NCBI RefSeq assembly: GCF_030269925.1
Contig: NC_085126.1
Span: 8,372,501 to 8,436,500, forward strand
Direction: 5' to 3'
Source of the DNA: Bombyx mori
Lineage: Eukaryota > Arthropoda > Insecta > Lepidoptera > Bombycidae
DNA: 64,000 nt
The translations under genes and the position numbers were made by a program. Under the pieces are notes generated by a model that was not told the DNA's origin, made no database searches, and saw nothing but the letters and a program-made list of their open reading frames with translations. Shown piece by piece: positions 19,446 through 29,528 of this stretch (position 1 is its first letter; the number at the start of each line of letters is the position of its first letter).

Positions 19446-21950
19446 GATTCTTTTGAAAATATTTTGGAAAATGTATTGCTAAAGCTTTCTGTCTCTAATA
19501 AACAAATTTTTGTATGTGGTGATTATAATATCAATCTTTTAGAAAACACAAATACCACTATTAGATTCAGAACATTGTTAAAGTCATATAACCTCCCAAA
19601 CTTATTTCTAGAGCCTACTAGGACAACGACCACATCGGCAACATGTTTAGATAACATATTTACAAATGTAACACCGATTAACAAAAAAATTATTAATCAA
19701 TTAACATCAGACCATAGTGGACAATTTGTGTCTTTTGAATCTATTATGAATTCTAAAGATAAAAATACTCTTGTGACTGTTCCTATTAATAAAAAACGAA
19801 TTGAGAAGTTTAGAAATAATATTAAGCAAGAACATTCAGAAATTATTTATAACAAAAACCCAAATTTATCATACCAGAATATGTTTGAGAGAATTAATAT
19901 GGTCTTTACTGATGTATTTATTCCTAAAACTGTAACATTAAAAAACAAAACGGTGTTCAGCGAGTGGGCCACCACCGGAGTGTACAAAAGTAGAAAAAAA
20001 TTGTATGATCTGTACTCTGAAAAAGCTTATAATAATGATGAAACATTTCATCAATATGTCAGGAACTATTCCAAACTATTTAGAAAAGTTTGTTTAGCGG
20101 CAAAATCTTTACATTTAAGTGATTTAATCAAAAATGCCCCTGACAAGATAAAGATGACTTGGAACATCATTGGTAGAGAAAGTGGAAAAGTCAGAAATAG
20201 CCATCAAGAATTCTCGTTAAAAATAGACGATAAATTGGTAACTAGTCATGAAGATGTGGCTAATGCTTTTGAAAAGTTTTTCTCTGACATTCCAGTTTCA
20301 ACTACCACATCTCTAAATTCATCCCCCACACCAGCTGAAATATTATTGCATAACCATGTCAAGAAATGCAATGAAATTTTTAAATTTAAGAAAATTAATT
20401 CAAACAATATAATAAAAAGTTTTAATAGCCTTAATGTAAAAAATACAGCTGACTTGTGGGGAATATCAGTAAAGGTTTTGAAGTCTGTAATAGACATTAT
20501 TGCTTCTCATCTTGTTAGTATTTTTAATGATTGTATTAAGTGTGGTGTATTTCCTGACTTAATGAAACATAGTAAAGTGATTCCTCTTTTTAAATCTGGT
20601 AGTACTGATGACCCCTCTAACTATAGACCTATTTCAGTACTCCCTACGTTGAGTAAAATCTTTGAAAAAATTATTTTGACACAACTTTTAGAACATTTCA
20701 ATTCAAATAACCTGCTTCATAATAAACAATTCGGGTTTACAAGGGGTCGCTCTACAACTGATGCAGGTGCTTATCTAATCAAAAATATATTTCAATCTTG
20801 GGAGGAATCGCATGATTGTCTTGGAATTTTTTGTGACTTATCCAAAGCATTTGACTGTGTTGAACATGAAACATTGGTGAGGAAACTACATCACTATGGT
20901 ATTAGGGATGGTGCATTGGAACTTATTACTTCCTATTTATCAGGAAGGATACAAACAGTAGATGTGAAAGGAAATAGATCTTCAGGCACCACGTTGAAAA
21001 TGGGTGTACCTCAGGGTTCCATTTTGGGTCCTTTTTTATTTCTAATATATATAAACGATTTGCCTAGTTTTATTGAGTCCCGACACGAGGTCGTATTATT
21101 CGCAGATGATACATCTTTATTATTTAAAATTAAACGACAATTACAAGTCTATGACGAAGTGAATGATGCGATTTCGTGTGTGGTTCATTGGTTCCGTATC
21201 AATAACCTATTATTGAATAGTAAGAAAACGAAATGTATTAAATTTACTTTAAAATGTATTAAGTCATCTTTAAATGTGAGACAAGTAGATAGTAATGTAA
21301 TTGTTTCTGAGGAATCATTGGAGCTTGTTGAGTCAACCGTATTTCTTGGTATAACAGTGGATTCCAAACTGCAGTGGGGACCTCATATTCATAAATTGGC
21401 GAGTAAGCTTAGCTCTGCAGCATACGCAGTAAAAAAAATTAGAATGTTAACAAATGCGGACACGGCTCGTTTAGTTTACTTTAGTTACTTCCACAGTGTC
21501 ATGTCCTATGGCATTTTGCTATGGGGCAATGCGGCCGATGTAGAAATGATATTTATTCTGCAGAAAAGAGCTATACGTGCTATTTATAACATGCACTCAA
21601 GGGAATCCCTGAGGGAAAAATTTAAAGAAATTAAAGTTCTCACTATGCCATCCCAGTACATCTTTGAAAATTTGATGTATGTTCGTAAACATATTGAGGA
21701 GTTTCCTAAGATGTCGGACATACATAATAGAAATACTAGGAACAAACACAAGCTTGTTGTGCCGATGAGTAGGTTACATAAGATACGAAATTCATTCGGG
21801 TGTTTGTCTGTGCGCCTGTACAACAAAATCCCACAAGATGTTCAGAACCTACATATACATAGGTTTAAGAAAACTATTAAAGAACATCTGTGCAATAAAG
21901 CTTACTATAAAGTCAATGATTATCTAGAAGATTGCACAAAGTGGGAATGA
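19446..21950 (+). CDS. LINE ORF2, endonuclease C-terminus and reverse transcriptase
   Basis: Open from the transposon border to 21950, over 830 codons. Endonuclease end: IFVCGDYNINLLENT and TSDHSGQFVSF (catalytic D and H). RT blocks: SNYRPISVLPTLSKIFEKII, NKQFGFTRGRSTTDA, FCDLSKAFDCVEHETL, MGVPQGSILGPFLFLIYIND, and the active site VVLFADDTSLLF (about 21090-21125). It primes reverse transcription at a nicked target. The reading frame itself is intact here; only the transposon insertion breaks ORF2. No RNase H domain is seen after RT. Confidence 0.92.
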   Translation, partial: DSFENILENVLLKLSVSNKQIFVCGDYNINLLENTNTTIRFRTLLKSYNLPNLFLEPTRTTTTSATCLDNIFTNVTPINKKIINQLTSDHSGQFVSFESIMNSKDKNTLVTVPINKKRIEKFRNNIKQEHSEIIYNKNPNLSYQNMFERINMVFTDVFIPKTVTLKNKTVFSEWATTGVYKSRKKLYDLYSEKAYNNDETFHQYVRNYSKLFRKVCLAAKSLHLSDLIKNAPDKIKMTWNIIGRESGKVRNSHQEFSLKIDDKLVTSHEDVANAFEKFFSDIPVSTTTSLNSSPTPAEILLHNHVKKCNEIFKFKKINSNNIIKSFNSLNVKNTADLWGISVKVLKSVIDIIASHLVSIFNDCIKCGVFPDLMKHSKVIPLFKSGSTDDPSNYRPISVLPTLSKIFEKIILTQLLEHFNSNNLLHNKQFGFTRGRSTTDAGAYLIKNIFQSWEESHDCLGIFCDLSKAFDCVEHETLVRKLHHYGIRDGALELITSYLSGRIQTVDVKGNRSSGTTLKMGVPQGSILGPFLFLIYINDLPSFIESRHEVVLFADDTSLLFKIKRQLQVYDEVNDAISCVVHWFRINNLLLNSKKTKCIKFTLKCIKSSLNVRQVDSNVIVSEESLELVESTVFLGITVDSKLQWGPHIHKLASKLSSAAYAVKKIRMLTNADTARLVYFSYFHSVMSYGILLWGNAADVEMIFILQKRAIRAIYNMHSRESLREKFKEIKVLTMPSQYIFENLMYVRKHIEEFPKMSDIHNRNTRNKHKLVVPMSRLHKIRNSFGCLSVRLYNKIPQDVQNLHIHRFKKTIKEHLCNKAYYKVNDYLEDCTKWE

Positions 21951-22220
21951 GTTGCTCGCTCCGGGAATTTCAATATTGTAAAATTGTTATGTTATAATTA
22001 CTTATTGTAATATGAATATTTAAAAAAAAAAATATTTAAAATAAAAATAAAAATCTAATATTTAAAAAAAAAAAAAAAACATGCCCGCTGAGTTTCTTGC
22101 CAATTCTTCTCAGGACGGAGGCTAATTCTTGTGAATTGGCGGTAATTCTTTTGACGTTCAACAAGTATGTACTTTCATTTATGTTGAATAAAACTTTTTT
22201 GATTTGATTTGATTTGATTT
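21951..22220 (+). repeat. LINE 3' UTR and simple-repeat tail
   Basis: AT-rich 3' UTR with gctgagtttcttgccaattc at about 22086 and a tail of repeated gattt/ttgat units at 22196-22220. Simple-repeat tails rather than poly(A) are usual for CR1-group elements. Confidence 0.8.
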
Positions 22221-22224
22221 GAAC

Positions 22225-22835
22225 AGTCATTAAACGATGTGTTTTAGCGAAGTGTGAGGTACGCAGTACTAGGAATTAGTGTGCACAGCAGTAGAGTCGA
22301 GGAGCAACACTCACGTATGTAATACTTTTCCTTATATTATTCCACAACAATATAAACAAACAACACCAAAGAAGAAACAAGAATTACCTCATAGAGGATT
22401 TGTTGCTATCGCATAATTCATTTGGGAAAAATAGTACGCATTCTAGCGTGGATACTTAGGGCATTGACACCCACTTTGCGACGTCAACATTTACCGTGCT
22501 ACTACTTAACATTATTAGAATTACTTAAGGCTAAATTAGCTATTATAAAATACGTGCAAAAAAAAGACGATATTGAAAAATTGACTCGGGATGGACACGT
22601 TGGTCAACACAGTAAACTATTAAATTTAAATTGTTTCATTGACAAGGACGGCTTATTGAGAGTGGGAGGACGCTTAAGACGCGAACATAAGCGTCGAAAT
22701 GAAGCACCCAAAGGTAATTCCTAATAAAAGCCGGTTAGCTGAACTTCTGATAGTAGAATCTCATTGGTTAACATTTCACGGGGATCCGAGACTAAATTTG
22801 GCGACATTCAGGATACCGAGTTGCTCAGACGAAAT
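22225..22835 (+). pseudogene. Pao remnant: leader, then pol/integrase fragment
   Basis: 22225-22315 continues the Pao leader split by the LINE (agtcattaaacgatg ... gcagtagagtcgaggagc; compare 58150-58260 in reverse). Gag, protease and RT are missing. From about 22425 comes VRILAWILRAL, then NCFIDKDGLLRVGGRLRRE (integrase zinc-domain start) and, in a shifted frame, ELLIVESHWLTFHGDPRLNL. It then breaks into other sequence near 22835. A large internal deletion and frameshift make it inactive. Confidence 0.75.
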
Positions 22836-23034
22836 AAAAAACGTATTGTTGACTTATGGAGGAATCAAACTTCTATTATTGAATCAGAGTATAACCTACT
22901 CAAACGACCACCATTTGTACCATTACTGTACAAGCTATATCATAAGCATAATTTGCCAAGATCAAAATCAATTGGAGCGGCTATCTAAAGCGGGAATCGT
23001 GTCCTTGACACCTGGTTGCTTATTTCTAACGTTT

Positions 23035-23760
23035 TAAAATTGGTGATGGTTGCTTAGACGTCGACGCTGAAGGTTATATATCACTATCAAGAGATTTTTG
23101 TAATTTAGTAGAAAATGATGGGGATCTTATTGCTCATGTTTTTCCGGAAATGAAACAAAATTTGAGTAGTGATCAGTGGTTGTGCGCAAGAGCAATATTA
23201 GCACCAACAAATGAAGTAGTTAATAGAATCAACACCGACATTTTAATAGAGGTGCAAGGAGAAATGAAGGAATATTTATCAATGGATACAATTATGGATA
23301 CGAAACTAAGTACTCCATATCCTGTGGAGTTTTTGAATTCACTTGAACTGTCAGGTGTACCGTCGCAAAAACTTCAATTGAAACTAAATGTACCAGTAAT
23401 GCTTATGCGAAATCTAGATGCTCCTCGCGTATGCAATGGAACAAGGCTTCGGATAACAAAATTGGGGCAGAATATACTTGGTGCTACTATTTTAACAGGT
23501 GTCGGTAAGGGAGAAAGTGTTATCATACCTCGGATTCTAATTATTCCCTCTGACCTTCCGTTCAAATTCAAAAGGGTTCAGTTTCCCGTCAAGCTTAGCT
23601 TTGCTATTACTATAAACAAACCACAAGGGCAGACATTACAGGTAGCGGGAGTGCATTTAGAAAAGCCATGCTTCTCTCATGGTCAACTATGTATGTAGCC
23701 TGTTCGCGTGTGTCTAATGCCCGGAATTTACATATATTTGCACCCGACGGAAAAAACTTA
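23035..23760 (+). pseudogene. Helitron helicase C-terminal fragment (PIF1-like)
   Basis: Reads IGDG (23037), FCNLVENDGDLIAHVFPEM, WLCARAILAPTNEVVNRIN, GVPSQKLQLKLNVPVMLMRN, ICNGTRLRI-type sequence (here VCNGTRLRITKLGQNILGAT), FPVKLSFAITINKPQGQTLQ and CFSHGQL, then in the next frame VACSRVSNARNLHIFAPDGK. These are helicase motifs IV-VI of Helitron Rep/Hel proteins, which unwind DNA in rolling-circle transposition. A short insertion near 23690 shifts the frame before the last block. The Rep nuclease and ATP-binding motifs are absent. Confidence 0.85.
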
Positions 23761-23870
23761 TAATATAGTCTACAAAAATATCCTACATTAATACTCTGCA
23801 TTTATATCTTATAAAATTGTTAAAGTCCAAAATTATTTATTTTTGTTGCAGAGAAATGTATTATACCTTT

Positions 23871-24063
23871 TTTTTTTCCTACCTAAGCTGGTAGCCTAGA
23901 GAGGCTATTCCAGCGTAACCGTAACTAGTAGGTGAGCTCACGGGGCTCAAACTTGACGACGATGCTAACACGAACCCTAGCAAGAGCCGTGCTTCGCAGA
24001 ATCTACCACCGGATCGGAAACGCGACCCACTGAGAAGATCCGGCGAGAAACTCAGTGGGCTGT
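23871..24063 (-). repeat. Short interspersed repeat, minus strand copy
   Basis: Reverse orientation copy of the repeat at 3845-3940. On the minus strand it runs from cccactgagtttctcgcc to a poly(A) at 23871-23881. It contains ccgatccggtggtagattct and ggctcttgctagggttcgtg. The poly(A) end and lack of coding sequence suggest a SINE or truncated LINE. Confidence 0.7.
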
Positions 24064-24363
24064 GTCTGAGAGTTATATGTTACCGTTTGTTGTTGCATTT
24101 CAATAAAGTATTTTGTAAGTTTTTTAAACGTCATTGTATGTTGTAATTTTAAAAATTGATAATCCCAGCTAAGCAATAAAATAGAGTTATCATATTGGTT
24201 CATTTCTATGGTAATGATCTTTTATACTTATTTAACGGCTTCAATGCGAGTGAAGCCGCGGGCAAAAGCTAGTTATTATTATAAATTTAAAAATATCATT
24301 TTATGCAAAATTTCCATAAGATAGTTTAGTGGGTTTTGAAAGTATACCCCTCATATCAATAAT

Positions 24364-24670
24364 TTGATTGATTCTTTCCCAAAGCTATTGGCGGTTGATT
24401 TTAACGCTCATCATACGATGTGGAGTTGCACTTCTTGTGATGGTCGTGGTACAACACTACATAATATTATTGAAGATAATGATCTATGTATACTCAATGA
24501 TAGAAAGGCCAACACTGTGGGTTCCCACAAATGGCGTGTCAATGTGTTAGATCTCACAATTGTTTCACCATCGCTATCACTCTGTTGCAACTGGTCTGAT
24601 CACAATGATCCAAGGGGCAGCTATCACTTGCCAACTGTCAATAGCATCTTGTTCAGCAAGTTAAGGTAAT
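24364..24670 (+). pseudogene. LINE 2 endonuclease fragment
   Basis: Reads AVDFNAHHTMWSC, DGRGTTLHNIIEDNDLCILN, VLDLTIVSPSL and NDPRGSYHLP: the DFNAHH..W, GR and DLT motifs of AP endonucleases in I/Jockey/R1-group LINEs. The part before DFNAHH is missing, so the element is 5' truncated at about 24360. It belongs with the pieces at 25300-25742, 26320-27146 and 29044-29440. Confidence 0.8.
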
Positions 24671-24867
24671 TTTTCAAAACCAAGTTACATAAATATTGAC
24701 TGATTCAAGTATAAACAAATTGTTGACTCGAGAATTTTAGATTACACTTTCAATTTTTCTGATCCCATTCTATCATACACAAATTATTGGAAAGTGTCAA
24801 TGATGCTAACATGAAATAAAAAAACACAACCTTATCACTCAAAACAAATCACAAAAAAAGGCTTTTT

Positions 24868-25290
24868 TTTATTGCTTAGGTGGGTGGACGAGCTCACAGC
24901 CCACCTGGTGTTAAGTGGTTACTGGAGCCCAGAGACATCCGCAACGTAAATGCGCCACCCACCTTGAGAATAAGCTCTAAGGTCTCAAGTATAGATACAA
25001 AGGCTGCCCCACCCTTCAAACCGAAACGCGTTCTGCTTCACGGCAGTAATAGGCAGAGTGGTGGTACTCATCCGCGCTGACTCACAAGAGGTCCTACCAC
25101 CAGTAATTAGGCAAATTATAATTTTGCAGGTTTCATTTTTATTACACTATGTTATTCCTTCACTGTGGAAGTCAATCGTGAACATTTGTTGAGTACGTAT
25201 TTCATTAGAAAAATTGGTACCCACCTGAGATTCATACACCAGTGCATCGCTCAACACAAGTGCATTGGACGTCTTATCTGTTAGGCCTCA
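24868..25290 (+). repeat. BMC1-like repeat inserted in LINE 2
   Basis: Starts at a T-rich stretch followed by attgcttaggtgggtggac, agctcacagcccacctgg, then ctgcttcacggcag and tcctaccaccagtaatt, and ends near gacgtcttatctgttaggcc. Nearly the same sequence occurs at 29457-29528 plus 36892-37150. The wording matches a very common Bombyx retroelement 3' part as I remember it (BMC1/LINE1Bm). No coding frame. Confidence 0.7.
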
Positions 25291-25299
25291 ACTTCAAAA

Positions 25300-25742
25300 G
25301 ATTATGTCTACCTCGGTAGAATCAAACCTCTACTACTGTAGAAAAGTGTCGCAAGGCTTATTTGCAATTCAAATCAGATCCTTCTATGGAAAACTATATT
25401 TTATTTAAAAAACAACAAGTACTTAAAAATCTTACACTTAATAAAGAAAGAGAAGCTTCTTGGACAGATTTTTGTGAGTTACTCAATAGACAAACATCTT
25501 AATCGATCATCTGGAAAACAATAATAAAAGGTAATAAACTTATCACAACAGTAATGTTAAAAGCTCTACTACCATTAGTTGGATACAAGATTTTTTTAAA
25601 TTAATTTACTTCAAACCCCCAGTCACAGGTCAATTTCAATATTAATGTATCAAACACACATAATGAATTTATTACTAAAACATTTACTTTACTTGAACTT
25701 CACAGTGCTTTCAACTCTAAGCTTTTGGTTTTGATAATCTAT
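25300..25742 (+). pseudogene. LINE 2 linker between endonuclease and RT
   Basis: Translated pieces such as EKCRKAYLQFKSDPSMENYI and LKNLTLNKEREASWTDFCEL are the usual linker of I/R1/Jockey-group ORF2 proteins. NVSNTHNEFITKTFTLLELH leads to the start of RT and is cut by the MITE at 25741. Several frame breaks. Confidence 0.7.
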
Positions 25743-26028
25743 ATATGAGTCGTCTATTATCAAAGGCGGCAATCTGTGCATTTGGACAACAAAATTTTAT
25801 TGATATGTCAATACAGATTTATTTGAATATAATCGTCTCCTTCAAAGAATACGGTTCAAAACCTGCATTAAATAAATGTTAATAGTTAACCTGTTATTTA
25901 TCTAAGATGTCGTTCGGAAGAGTTTTGTGACTGCCGATGGAATACAAAGTCAATAATTCGTTTTTCTGATTTACCAATCATTGTCCAAAAGTCAGATTGC
26001 CGCCTTTGATAATAGTCGACTCATATAT
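25741..26028. mobile_element. MITE copy 1
   Basis: About 288 bp with inverted ends (atgagtcg[t/a]ctattatcaa...; 32 bp, one mismatch). No reading frame. A second copy with the same ends and nearly the same interior lies at 52468-52754. TATA is found at both borders and is the likely target duplication. It sits in LINE 2. Confidence 0.88.
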
Positions 26029-26310
26029 AAAAATGAATTGCTGTTCGTTAGTCTCGCTAAAACTCGAAAACAACTTGACCGATTTTGCTAATTTTGGTCT
26101 TGAATTACTTGTAGAAGTCCAGAGAAAGTTTAAAAGGTAGATAAATATGAAAATACTCGGAATTAAATGAAAATAACAATTTTATTTTTTCTTTGATGTG
26201 TCCCCCGTCGGACAGATTCCTTTTGTTTATTTTAAGTTTATTTTATACAAAACTTTAGGTCTTTTATTTATCGATTGAGGCAATACGAATTCTGCCGGGT
26301 CAGCTAGTAT
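26029..26310 (+). repeat. SINE/RTE-tail-like repeat
   Basis: Begins aaatgaattgctgttcgtta, runs through aacttgaccgattttgctaa and ends gccgggtcagctagtattt. Moth genomes carry many such short repeats with a gctagt end, which I associate with RTE-group LINE tails. It directly follows the MITE. Non-coding. Confidence 0.5.
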
Positions 26311-26319
26311 TTCATAAAA

Positions 26320-27146
26320 AATGCTGAAGAATCTCTCAGTTGACATTAAAAATATTTCTCATATTAAACCTACTTTGGAATGCATCTCTGGTCCCGGAGT
26401 GGAAAACTGATTGTCTTGTACCAATATTAAAACCAGGTAAAGATAGCACAAATCACAATACCTATACCTCTGACATCTTGGTTTGGTAAACTTTTTGAGA
26501 AAATGTTAAAACAATCATTAGAGTTTTAAATAGAATCAAATAAATTATTACTTTCAAATCAATGTGGCTTCCGTAGAGGTTTTTCTGCTGGTAATCTTTA
26601 CTTAGACATTCATCGTTCACTTGCATATAACAAATTCCTGGTTTGTGTTTTTCTTGATTTTGTAGGAGCAATTAATAAGCATGGCGATCATCAATATGCA
26701 AGTAGAATGTAACGTCCCACAATTACATCTAAGATTCAATTATATAAAGTTTAAATTTATTCTTAAGCTCTTCTCTATTTCACATCATGCACTACTGCGA
26801 AAAATTCAGCATTCCCAAACAATTGCTATTTCCATTAATTTTTCAAAATACCCTTTCATTCTTCTTCACTTCTCGAATTTTAAGGCGCTCGTTGAGCAAC
26901 ATAACATTTATAAAGCAGTTGTTATATGGGCTTGTTATGAAGATAAACTTCTTGGTCAACACCTTACCGAATGGCCTGATTTTCACTGTATGTATACTGC
27001 GCCTCAAAATCAGATCAAGGAGTATCGAACTTTGGACGGATTTGCTTATTCAAAATATCACTGTTGAATTCACATGGACTCCAGCACATCGCGCCTTGTG
27101 GATTGTGTTGTGGAGTTGGTGGGAAAAGTCATATTTTATCATATAT
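26320..27146 (+). pseudogene. LINE 2 RT and RNase H remnant
   Basis: In several frames: SLVPEWKTDCLVPILKPGKD (about 26385-26440), LFGKLFEKML, LLSNQCGFRRGFSAGNLYLD and FLVCVFLDFVGA (RT blocks 1-4). After a deletion, without the catalytic FADD block, RNase H-like EFTWTPAHR appears near 27070. Many stops. The RNase H motif continues on the far side of the hAT insertion (GNEKTDNFA after 29036). An RNase H places it in an I-like group rather than CR1. Confidence 0.7.
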
Positions 27147-27672
27147 TAGTGTATAATCTATGTGAAAAATATTAAGTGTATAATCTATGGTGGTGTGCAC
27201 AGGGCAATAGGGATGTGCGTTACGATAAAAAATTAATGAAGATCGATTTAATTGAATATGATCAAGCGATTTTTTGAATCGATTCACTTCAATACGATAT
27301 TTACATTACGATATATTTACATTACATTTGTATCGATTCACAAGTTAAGGGAATCGAATCCTTTATTTAGATCGTAGGTATTATAAAAACACTGTTAAGA
27401 AGAAAGATAGGTTATAAACGAATGCCGACACTATAATTATTCACATTATTAGTTTGCAATGCTTATGATAGTATATAGCGGAGCAAGTCCAAAGGCAAAA
27501 ATAATGAAACTTAATGCAGGTAGTTCTAAAAACTCCTCGTTGATTTTATTTTGCTTTTGTCATTGTGCCGTACGTATGATCGTGTTTTAATAATTGTGCC
27601 TATTGTGATTTTTGTCGATGACTCCACCTATTAAATCCAGTGTGTGTTCCAATTTCGTAAACTCATATTGGA

Positions 27673-27831
27673 GGACAATGCAAAATATATAATTGTATCG
27701 TTAAAACAAAAGGTAGCACCACAAACCTTTCTAACCATACGAAAAGACATCATCCTTTGTTTTCGCAAAGTAATGAAATGAAAAATCAAGATGAAAATGC
27801 ATTGGATATTTTGGATACGGTACTACATTAA
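27673..27831 (+). pseudogene. BED zinc-finger exon of a hAT element
   Basis: The 52-codon frame has C-x4-C (CKIYNC) then TKGSTTNLSNHTKRHHP, the typical BED finger (Cx..C...H-x4-H) found at the N-terminus of hAT transposases, where it binds the element's ends. Its first part, before 27673, is out of frame or mutated. The rest of the transposase gene is absent, so it is a relic of the autonomous parent. Confidence 0.75.
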
Positions 27832-28019
27832 CGGATCATGTATATTATTGCAAATGTAAGTAACTTATGTTTTATTATAGAAAAAGCCTAACTTGATGTC
27901 TTTATCATCGTCCTATAGATTGAAAAAAAATTGTATGTAAGTTTGATTTCTTTTGGCTATAATGTCATTGTTTTTAGATTCAGTGGCAAGAATAAAACTT
28001 ATATAAATAAATGTAATAT

Positions 28020-28330
28020 ATAAAATTCTCGTGTCACGGTGTGCGTGATTGAACTCCTCCGAAACGGCTCGACCGATTTTCGTGAATCTTAACGTTCATA
28101 TCGGCCAAGGTGAAGAATCAGACAACATCTATTTTTCATCCTCCTAAATCTTAACCCCCAAACTTTTTTTTTTTTGATAAAATTATTTGTTTTTGCTTAT
28201 TTTATTTTATCATTATGTCATATTTAGTTCCTGTCACAATCTGTTCTTTTCTGCATATTACTTTTACAAAATAATGTCGATGTTTCACATCAGCCAGGCG
28301 TCCCGTGACGGCTCACATTTCTTTTTATTA
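28020..28330 (+). repeat. Dispersed moth-type repeat inside the hAT element
   Basis: Contains aattctcgtgtcacggtgtg, aactcctccgaaacggctcg, an A/T-rich middle and cccgtgacggctcacattt. I know similar non-coding repeats from moth genomes but cannot name the family. The only copy in this window. Confidence 0.4.
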
Positions 28331-28370
28331 TAAACTTAATTTTTTTTTAACACCGGTACATCGCTCGATA

Positions 28371-28957
28371 CGACTGCACCGGACGTCTTATCCACCGAAT
28401 ACCGCGACGAGAGAGGGCCGTTTCAATATCCACCTGGTTATTGTTCAAGAAATTTACTACATCCCGCAAGTAACGGTCCGCACCTACAAAATTCGTTCCG
28501 TTATCGGAGCGTATCAATTCGGGTAAGCCTCGACGGGACACAAATCTATCCAAGCTCGCAATAAAGGCTTCAGTTGTAAGGTCGGCAACAACTTCAAGAT
28601 GTACAGCTTTGGTTGAAAGGCAGACAAAGACGCACAGATAAGCCTTAATTAACCTAACATTCCGCAAACGTGAAGCCTTGATCATGAAGGGCCCAGCGAA
28701 GTCCGTACCAACTCCAGAAAACGGCCTCATCTTCTTCACTCTGTCTGGAGGCAGATCTCCCATCTGAGGCTGCATCGTAGACGCCTTAAGCCGATAACAG
28801 GGTAAACACCGGAAAAGGACGCTCCGAACCGTACGACGCCCTGACAGAATCCAAAATTCCCTCTGGAGGGATGCCAGCAGCGCATTGCAACCGGAATGCG
28901 AATTTGCGATGTGGCGATCCATCACCAACAGGTCAACTAACTGGCTCTTCTTTATTA
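28371..28957 (-). pseudogene. 587-bp copy of BEL integrase, identical by eye to 30267-30830
   Basis: Minus-strand frame: zinc domain (HIANSHSGCNALLASLQREF, CLPCYRLKA), GVGTDFAGPFM, KAVHLEVVADL and SDNGTNFVGA, ending RRGIRWI. The nucleotide sequence matches the integrase of the BEL at 29529-36891 without any difference I noticed. The left end lies where that element has its deletion breakpoint. To the left it is fused to a 29-bp BMC1-like piece (caccggtacatcgctcg..., 28344-28372). Not a functional gene: only two of three acidic residues are present. Confidence 0.85.
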
Positions 28958-29043
28958 AATACTTTGCTTTTGATCTTTGCTTACAATCCATTATGCTCCA
29001 AAAAATCGATTTAAAGAGAAAACCGTGCATCCCTACTGGGCAA

Positions 29044-29440
29044 TGAAAAAACTGATAATTTTGCAAAATCAAAATCAAAAATCAAAACAAAAAGTAAATG
29101 GTACGCAGAAATAGTTAATGAAATTGGTATTAAACCCTGATACGCTAGAAGCAAATCTTTCCATAAAAGGAAATTCTACACACAGATTTGTAGACTGAGA
29201 TTTGGTCATTACAAATTTAACGTTGGTCTATACCGAATGAAAAAAGTTCAGCACCAAATTGCAATGAATGCTCCCTAAATGAAGAACAAACTTAACATTT
29301 TTTTTTCACATGTCCGGCTTTTAATATTCATCGCATCCTATTCATCGATCAACTGCAAGAGGTTTATAAGGATAGCATCCCGGCATCTCTTCAAGAATTG
29401 CATAAGTGCCCTGCAAGTTTTAGACCAGTAGGTATATGAA
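29044..29440 (+). pseudogene. LINE 2 C-terminus with zinc motif
   Basis: Following GNEKTDNFAKS (end of RNase H) the frames read KWYAEIVNEIGIKP, RLRFGHYKFNVGLYR, then a Cys/His motif (CNECSLNEEQ...TCPAF) typical of I/Jockey-group ORF2 ends, and a final stop near 29440. Frameshifts separate the parts. Confidence 0.75.
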
Positions 29441-29456
29441 TATAATTTTTATTATT

Positions 29457-29528
29457 TTTTATTGCTTATATCTATGGACGAGCTCACAGTCCACCTGGTG
29501 TTAAGCGGTTACTAGAACCCATAGACAT
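29457..29528 (+). repeat. BMC1-like repeat, left half (split by BEL 2)
   Basis: Matches the start of 24868-25290 (attgcttat...gacgagctcacagtccacctgg). Cut at gacat; the right half is at 36892-37150. Confidence 0.8.

Larger units (their letters stand above)
10169..22220 (+). mobile_element. CR1/Jockey-group LINE, split by two later insertions
   Basis: The element starts abruptly at 10169 (5' truncated or with a very short leader) and ends at a (tttga)n-type tail, about 22196-22220. Without the inserted BEL/Pao (10577-16921) and TIR transposon (17543-19441) it is about 3.8 kb: ORF1 with an esterase-like look, then ORF2 with AP endonuclease and reverse transcriptase, then a 270-bp 3' UTR. Its target was the Pao leader, with a short target duplication (gaac). 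The clade is judged from motifs and tail; CR1 against Jockey is not settled. Confidence 0.8.
27208..29035. mobile_element. hAT DNA transposon in LINE 2
   Basis: Ends tagggatgtgcg (27208-27219) and cgtgcatcccta (29024-29035). The 8-bp flanks are cagggcaa (27200-27207) and ctgggcaa (29036-29043), 7 of 8 alike, as hAT requires. Taking it out rejoins the LINE RNase H motif. Inside: a BED zinc-finger exon, a dispersed repeat and a copied piece of BEL integrase. No transposase core is left. Confidence 0.8.
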
